From positions 75,463,372 through 75,527,371 of the forward strand of contig CM043953.1 in NCBI GenBank assembly GCA_014529385.2: a stretch of 64,000 nucleotides of DNA, given 5' to 3'. Source of the stretch: Adiantum capillus-veneris. Lineage: Eukaryota; Streptophyta; Polypodiopsida; Polypodiales; Pteridaceae. The first letter of the stretch is position 1; every line of letters begins with the position of its first letter. The translations under genes and the position numbers were made by a program. The notes under the pieces were generated by a model. That model ran no database searches. It was not told where the DNA came from and was given only the letters and a program-made list of their open reading frames with translations. This document shows positions 57,596 to 64,000 of the stretch, in pieces.

Positions 57596-59259
57596 TGTCA
57601 TAAAATGTAATATCTAATATCTAACCAACCCAAATGATTTTCTCATATTAAATTTATCACTTAATGTGGGAGAATAAACGGGAACAAGTGTTAAGATATA
57701 GACATGTTCTTATAGATCTATCTCAACACGGGGCCAATGGTAAAGGGGCCCAAATGAGAGATGGTCTATCAAATAGAAAGGCTAACAAATGGAGCATAAG
57801 ACCTTAGGGTTAGCTTCATTGAAGACCTCCAATAATGTGTGTAACAGGCCTTTGACCTTAGGTAAGCTAGGGCTGAGCTTGAGGTGCAGGAACCCGACCC
57901 AGCTCGAGGTGCTTGTCCTGCTTGTCATGCTTGATGACTAAGGTGCTTGAGGTGCTTGATGATTGAGGTGCTTGAGATTCTTGAGGTGCTTAATTATTGA
58001 GATGCTTGAGGTGCTTGACATGCTTGACATGCTTGAGATGCTAGGGTTGCACTTGAGGTGAGAACCCAGCCCAAGCTTAAAGTGCTTATGAGCCAAGCTT
58101 GTGGTGGGAACTGGGCCTATGCATGAGGGGTTGAGGCGTCAAAAAGTCAAAGATTCAATCCCTACAAGGAGGGGGTGAGCCCTACATGAGGGGGGATGAG
58201 AGAGAACACCCACACACTCACACAAGGCATGCATGGTACAAAGAAAGCAAAAGGGACACTTGTCAAGTTCCTCCTCATGTTGCCCTCATGGTGTGCCTGA
58301 AGCCTATTGGCTGGCCACCCAAGGGGTCCAATAATAATTTAGGAGATTTAATTAATTGATTTAGCATTTATCTAGCCCTCTCTCTCAAAGGGGAAAGGGG
58401 GACACTTGTCTCAAGGGTACCCTTGCTGCTTGTAATGCCTCCTGCTTGTGATTGGCTAGGCCTGGAGGGGTCCAATGAGCTTCAAGCATGAGCTACAAGG
58501 GGGGGTCAACCCAAGCAAGCTAGGGGGTTTCTTAGGGGGTATACTCACCCACAAACACTCACAAACACTCTCATTGTGTGCTATGCAAAGTGCAAGAGCT
58601 CCCTCTCCTTCTCCAAGCAAGTAGAGGTTGAGAGCCTACACCAACACTCTTGGATACGGAGTGCAAATCCAACCAAGAGCCATGCTTCAATGCTTAAGCT
58701 TTCCAACTCCTTCTTCTTCATTACTATGCTATTATATATGCTGGGAACAAGAGTTATGATAAGTGAGGAACTAATTCTTTCTCCTACGAAATGTTTCTTC
58801 TTCCTCTTCCCTACCCTCATTCCCTGCTAGCTCTCTCCACCTTCGAAGGTGTTTGAGGTCTTGGGACTGAGGCTTGGGATAGTTAAAGCTTTCTTCAAGT
58901 TTATGTTATGTTTGTAATGATGAAGCTTTCCATCTTCATTGCATCACCTAGGTCACAAGGAACACAAAGATTGTATTGTAACAAGTCTCTCTTAATGGGA
59001 GAAATCATAATACAAATGCCTATTGGAGGGGGGACCGGCTCCACATAAGTCCGGTCCTCAACTGTTGTCGTGTTCTCTAAATTCTCTCTCTTGCAAAAGT
59101 ATTGTTCATGCCAAGTTAACTAATTGCTATGATTATGTTGCTATCTTCAATTATGTTCACCCACTATGCTCACAAAGTCATTTCTCAAAAGTACTCTCAT
59201 TAATTTCCGCTACTCTCAAATTAAATAAGCCAATTTCATTACAAACCAATTTCATTACA
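57596..59259 (+). mobile_element. Solo gypsy LTR inside the 3' LTR
   Basis: A 1664-bp copy of the LTR at 1561-3192, starting TGTCATAAAATG and ending TTCATTACA. Left flank is GCCAGAAACC and right flank is AACCTATAAATAGG; the uninterrupted 5' LTR reads GCCAGAAACCTATAAATAGG (51098-51117). The duplicated AACC (AAACC if the final A is shared) is the target duplication. A 16-bp unit is duplicated at its very end (CCAATTTCATTACAAA at about 59230 and 59246). No internal region remains, so LTR-LTR recombination is inferred. Confidence 0.93.
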
Positions 59260-59528
59260 AACCTATAAATAGGACCCCTTGCTTCACAATTTGATAGACT
59301 CGGAGCCTTGGTACATTCTCTCTCATCTAGAGAGACCTCTACGCAGAAATCACCAGAGAGCAAAGCTCTAGTTGGTTAATCAACGGTAATTAGCACTAAC
59401 CTTTCTTGATTAGCAAAGCTAAGTTAACCTATTTACAAATTTATTAATTAATTGAAGATTAAACCTATGTATACTCAAAAATCCTCTCTTAATTCAAAAT
59501 TCTTTGCTTATTATTGTGATTAAGCTTA

Positions 59529-60864
59529 GCACTAGAATGGTAACAGGACACTTTTATATCCTTGGACACTTTTGTGCCCTTCTAAGTGACCATTTTGCTT
59601 GAATTATTTGATGAGTATGAAAATGAATTCCGAGGTGCTATATATCCACAAAGTTGCCTTATGAGCTGAAAAAAACTTAGCATTTTTTTTTAGTATCGAT
59701 CTCACCATTAACCTTACTCTTGCACAACATTTTTGAACCTAAACTGTGTGAAAAAACAGGTCCTGTTTTTGGGTTTTTTTCAATTTTTGGCAACTATACC
59801 ACTCTAAACTTCATGTTTGTGAGGTTTAGATGGCTAGAGGTTAGGCATTCATAGTTCTCAACATGTTTTGATGCTTGTAGGGAGATCTAAGTGTTAAAAT
59901 TGAAAGTTATGACCAATTTACAAGGATTGCATAATCCTGTTTTTTGGCCAAAATTAGCACTTTTATGATTTTTTTGGTGTCTTTCTTGATATCCAAATTG
60001 TATTTTGATTGTGTAAGTGTAAAGTATAACATAAAGCTAATCTTCCTTGAGTTTTGGGGGACCTAATATGCTATATAGCATAGTATATGATGATAGTTGA
60101 GTTTTTTGATTGCTGAAGAATACGATACATTTTAGAGTAGCAAGTATAACTTTCTCAATATTGCTAGTTTCTTAGGCCAATTGTGTGTATTTTGTAAGTA
60201 ATAACCATATCTAATCATAGACTACAAACTTGGCTAGATATTGAGTAGTTTCTATGGGTTTCTAGAGGTCATAATGCTAAACGCAGTTTTTTCATGTTTG
60301 CTGTATTTAGCACTTTATCATTGCCCCCAAGGTTCCAATTGTAAGAGATCCATTATCCTTTTGACATGCTCCATGGCTCCTTTTGAATCCAAAGGCCCAA
60401 AGGGAACTAATAAAACATGTATATAGTATCTGTATTGAGCGTGACTATAGAAACTTTGATGATAGGTCCGCAGAATGGCAACAATGCAACTTTTTTGTAC
60501 CTATTTTTTTGGCCCAAAAAAAAAATTAGTGAGGTAAAAGCAACCATATGTTTTGGTCACCAACCCATTGAAGTTAACAGGGCTCATGTCCTACAAAAAT
60601 CCCCACTCTTATTTATATGCAATCAACCATAAGAAATTGTTGTTTTGGGCAAAATGCACTGGTTCATCAACTTTGGAGGCTTAATGTAGTGACCAAGGGA
60701 TGAGAAAGATTACAAGTTTCTCATTTTTTCCATATGTAGTAGTTATTGAACTATAAGCTCATAAAAGGATTTTTTAAAATGAGTGGATCTACTATGGTTT
60801 TGGAATTTTTTCCCAAAACCCTGAAAGCAAACTTTTATGTCTTGTTAGGTTACCATTCTAGTGC
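59529..60864. mobile_element. 1336-bp non-coding inverted-repeat element (MITE-like)
   Basis: Termini GCACTAGAATGGTAAC and GTTACCATTCTAGTGC are perfect 16-bp inverted repeats. Flanks are TTA on the left and TAA on the right where the 5' LTR has a single TTA (CCTTAGGGATAC), so a 3-bp TWA target duplication with one change is likely, as in PIF/Harbinger elements. The CACTA at bases 2-6 invites a CACTA reading, but then no 3-bp duplication fits. No coding frame inside. Class remains open. Confidence 0.75.
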
Positions 60865-60984
60865 TAAGGGATACTAAGCTAATTAATTATTATATCATAT
60901 TAGGACTGAAATTACTCATTTTAATCATAAATTAATGATAATTATACTAATTAAGTTTAGATTAAGATGGGATAATTATCAGAG

Positions 60985-62620
60985 ATATGTTAGATTTTCA
61001 TTATACTAGGAAAAGTATCTTGTAATTTTTTGAGTAATTTTCATAATTAATTAAGCAAAATTACACTATTTTTTAGAGTAAAGTAAAAGGGAAAATGATC
61101 AAACTAATCCAAAATACTTTGAGATATTTATCAATTGTTAAACACATATTAGGGAACCCATGATAATTATCTTAACCTCAGTTAATTAGTTTACCTAATT
61201 ATCTTAGCAGAATTACACTATTTTTAGGAAAAGTTAAAAAGGGGAAAATAGTAAATTGATCCAAAATGCTTTGAGATAATTATCAAAGGTAAAACACATC
61301 TTAGAAAACCCGTGATAATTATCTTAATCTTAGATAATTAGTTTAATTAATTATCTCAATATAATTATACTATTTTTAGGGGAAACTAAAATGAGGAAAA
61401 TAGCAAATTGATTCCAAATTCTTTGATATAATTGTCAGAGGTAAATCACATTTTATGGGAAAGGTGATAATTTTCTTAAACTCGGACAATTAGTTTACCT
61501 GATTATCTCAGTATAATTACATTGCTTTTAGGGGAAATTAAAAGAGAAAAAATAGCAAATTGATTCCAAATTATTTGATATAATTATCAGAGGTAAATCA
61601 CATCTTATGGGACCCGTGATAATTGTCTTAAACTCAAATAATTATTTTAACTCATTATCTCAGCAATTACATTGTTTTTAGGGGAAATTAAAAGGGAAAA
61701 AATAGCAAATTAAACTAAAAACCGTTCAGATAACTATCAGAGGTAAATCACATTTTAAAAAACTCATGATAATTATTTTAACCACAGATAATTAGTTTAG
61801 CTAATTATCTTAGTAGAAAAACTCAATTTTTTAGGATAAAGTAAATGCGAAAATTAGTAAATCATGTTATATGATTACATGCTATTTATGAGAGTTATAT
61901 TACATGATAAAAAGACCGTGATAATTATGTCAAGTTTAGAAACTTAGTATAGATATTTATCTAAATCAAATTATACTAATTCTAACTGAAAACTAAAGAG
62001 GGAAATTAGTAAATCATGCTATATGAGTACATGCTATTTATTAGAGTTAGATTACATGATGAAAAGGCCATGATAATTATGTCAAGGGTAGAAACTTAGT
62101 ATAGATATTTAGTTTAATCAAATTATACTAATTCTAGCAAGAAACTAAAGGGAGAAATTAGTAAGCATGTTATATGATTACATGCTATTTATGAGAATTA
62201 GATTACATGATGAAAAGACCGTGATAATTATGTCAAGGGTAGAAACTTAGTATAGATATTTTGTTTAGTCAAATTATACTAATTCTAGCTAGAAACTAAA
62301 GGGGAAAATTAGTAAATCATGTTATATAATTACATGCTATTTATGAGATTTAGATTACAGGATGAAAAGACCGTGATAATCACGTCAAGGATAGAAACTA
62401 ATTAGTATAGATATTTAGTTTAGTCAAAGTTATACTAATTCTAGCTAGAAACTAAAAGGAAAAATTACTAAATCAGGTTATATGATTACATGCTATTTAT
62501 GAAAGTTATATTACATGATAAAGAGGCCTTGATAATTATATCAAGGTTAGAAAATTAGTATAGATATTTATCTAAGTCAAATTATACTAATTTTAGTTGA
62601 AAATTAAAGATGGAAATTAT
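60985..62620 (+). repeat. About 152-bp tandem array inside the 3' LTR (11 units)
   Basis: Same unit as in the 5' LTR, with markers near 61052, 61208, 61360, 61510, 61664, 61812, 61965, 62115, 62270, 62425 and 62575. One extra unit is a second copy of the ATTCCAAATT-TTTGATATAAT type (61405 and 61560); another lies in the late subfamily. Confidence 0.85.
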
Positions 62621-63153
62621 ATAGTTGAGTTAAAAAATTAAAAAATAATTACTAGAGGTCACAAATATCCTTATCTCCTTGTGATAATTATACCATAGCT
62701 AATTAGTGAGTTTAAAAAATTATAAGTGACCAAAAGTCCTATTTTTAGTAAAAGATTAATTAAATAAATAGACTTTACGATCGAAAGTTTTTAGAAAAAT
62801 TATCGTAAGTAAACCTGTGATATAAAGTTGAGGAAATGAAATCTTTAAGAGAAAATAAATAGAATAAATATTAAGCTCAAAATAAGCAGATTCCAAGCTT
62901 AAAATTCGATGGGAAAATTAGTTATGATATACAAAATTATAAGAGAAATAGGATAGCTTAGAAAACCCTTAGGGAAGATGTGGAAAAAGTTACTATACCT
63001 ATATAAGCAAATGAGAAATTACTAAGTCACGAGTTTACCAATTAAGACTATAAATTTAACCTTGGATGGGTTACGGTTGAATACAAAGGTTGAGTTTAGA
63101 TTTTGAATAATTTACCTAATGATTAGACGTATTTTTTGTAAGGATAAGAAGTT

Positions 63154-63318
63154 ATGGCACCTAAAAGGACCCAAGCCAATCCTACATCTGATGATGAGGG
63201 AAGAGCTCTAAAAAGAACTAGAACGTCGCACGACGATGACGCTGGGCCTAGTAGTAAGCCTACGGAGGAGAGTCTTCAGGAGTCAGCACAGCAACAGATG
63301 GCCGATCAGCAACAGTAG
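63154..63318 (+). CDS. Small ORF in the 3' LTR, copy of 53333-53518
   Basis: 54 codons from the same MAPKRTQANPTSDDE start, ending QMADQQQ and TAG, then CAG-GTGGGT. The CAGGTGGGT junction is a better donor than CACGTGGGT in the 5' LTR copy, where the last codons have been replaced. Confidence 0.4.
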   Translation: MAPKRTQANPTSDDEGRALKRTRTSHDDDAGPSSKPTEESLQESAQQQMADQQQ

Positions 63319-64000
63319 CAGGTGGGTTTTCCATTATTAAATTAAGTCTTTTAATAGTTTAAGTTCTTTCATAAGTTAGCATTGCATCCGTAAGGAGTGA
63401 GTAAGAATTAGAAAAGGAATAATCGACCAAAACGGAAGGTAACTTCCAACGTGCATTTGTTTATAATGTTGGAAAGAATTCTTTGGGTTAAAACTGGTTG
63501 AATTAGGAAAGATATCATTGATCATCCTTAAGACAGCTTGTCTCAAGACACCTCTGACTCCTTGGTATATTTTTATGAATAATGATTGCTTTCCAGCCAT
63601 GGATAAGTCGGTTACCTCTATGAACGTTGAGTTTCTACTCCGTGTCATGTCTTGATGTTTCTACATAAGTTAGGATACCGTTTTTTATCATAGGGGAGCC
63701 ACCCGGTTGTATGGGCAATTGGTTTGGTGTATGGGCACCCGGAACCTTGGGTGGGGGTTTATCCACTCCAGATTGTGAATAAGGAATGGGTGTCATTTTT
63801 TCACCCTTAGGTGATCTTGAGACAAGAAGAGTCTTGGTCATGGTTATTATGATATTGTTTTGATTGACAGTACCCTGTCTTAAGTTTAAAGATGTCTGTT
63901 TTCTAAAAGAATGCTTTCAATGCTATCTTCAAGGAATTATTGCACGTTAAAAGAACCCATTATTTTAAATGTTAAAACAATGTGATAGTAAGATAAATGA

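Larger units (their letters stand above)
50614..64000 (+). mobile_element. TR-GAG-type LTR retrotransposon with 3.9-kb LTRs
   Basis: 5' LTR 50614-54505, primer site 54508-54519, internal region to 57109 with gag and a chromodomain relic, then the 3' LTR from 57110 to beyond the window. Protease, reverse transcriptase, RNase H and integrase are absent, so it depends on enzymes from a related chromovirus. The internal region is 2.6 kb, shorter than one LTR. The window end corresponds to about position 54148 of the 5' LTR, so roughly 360 bp of the 3' LTR are missing. Its target duplication cannot be checked here. Confidence 0.88.
57110..64000 (+). repeat. 3' LTR, interrupted by two insertions and cut by the window end
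   Basis: Begins TGTAAGGTTTCC, collinear with the 5' LTR. Interrupted by the solo LTR (57596-59259) and the inverted-repeat element (59529-60864). Base differences from the 5' LTR are frequent, so the element is not young. Confidence 0.92.

Noticed and set aside
59529-60864. Ordinary CACTA miniature element
   Set aside because: If the ends were CACTAG, the flanking triplets would be TAG and CTA, which are not direct repeats; ends one base further out give TTA/TAA.

Overview
This window looks like intergenic, repeat-dominated nuclear DNA of a land plant with a large genome. It holds Ty3/gypsy retrotransposons with an initiator-tRNA-Met primer site, CACTA (En/Spm) and hAT transposons with plant-type domains (TNP2, DUF4218, DUF4216, DUF659, hATC), long satellite arrays and many GA/CT microsatellites. 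I saw no intact host gene, tRNA, rRNA or organellar gene. Nothing read here separates fern, lycophyte, gymnosperm and angiosperm with confidence.

Layout. 1-3192: 3' half of a Ty3/gypsy element (integrase, chromodomain, 3' LTR), inserted into an older retroelement whose protease frame resumes at 3193 and whose internal region ends near 4556. 4557-7085: AT-rich non-coding DNA ending in a 286-bp tandem array with four perfect copies of a 22-bp palindrome. 7151-11745: decayed coiled-coil gene, polypurine tract and 1.08-kb 3' LTR of a probably non-autonomous LTR element. 11746-18300: mostly unrecognised, with a protease-like relic, a 119-bp tandem duplication, a C-rich low-complexity tract and a GC-rich block. 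18315-24463: two related satellite families of about 188 and 180 bp; the second has a four-monomer higher-order repeat, and each monomer is made of two long imperfect palindromes. 25138-25786: a cluster of about ten 16-17 bp dyads. 28094-31425: a RING-H2 pseudogene convergent with a hAT transposase pseudogene.

31551-38584 and 41085-46925: two related CACTA elements in opposite orientation, each with matching termini and a 3-bp target-site duplication. The second has lost the TNP2 transposase domain. 48801-50613: remnant of another CACTA-like reading frame, cut by the next element. 50614 to the window end: an LTR element with 3.9-kb LTRs, a Met primer site, gag and a chromodomain relic but no protease, reverse transcriptase or integrase (TR-GAG type). 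Its 3' LTR carries two later insertions, a 1.66-kb solo LTR and a 1.34-kb inverted-repeat element; the 5' LTR serves as the empty-site reference for both.

Almost every protein-coding trace belongs to a mobile element and most are broken. Insertion order can be read from the nesting: old CACTA frame, then the TR-GAG element, then solo LTR and inverted-repeat element; and old protease-bearing retroelement, then the gypsy element at the left edge. All family assignments rest on reading motifs by eye; no search was run.
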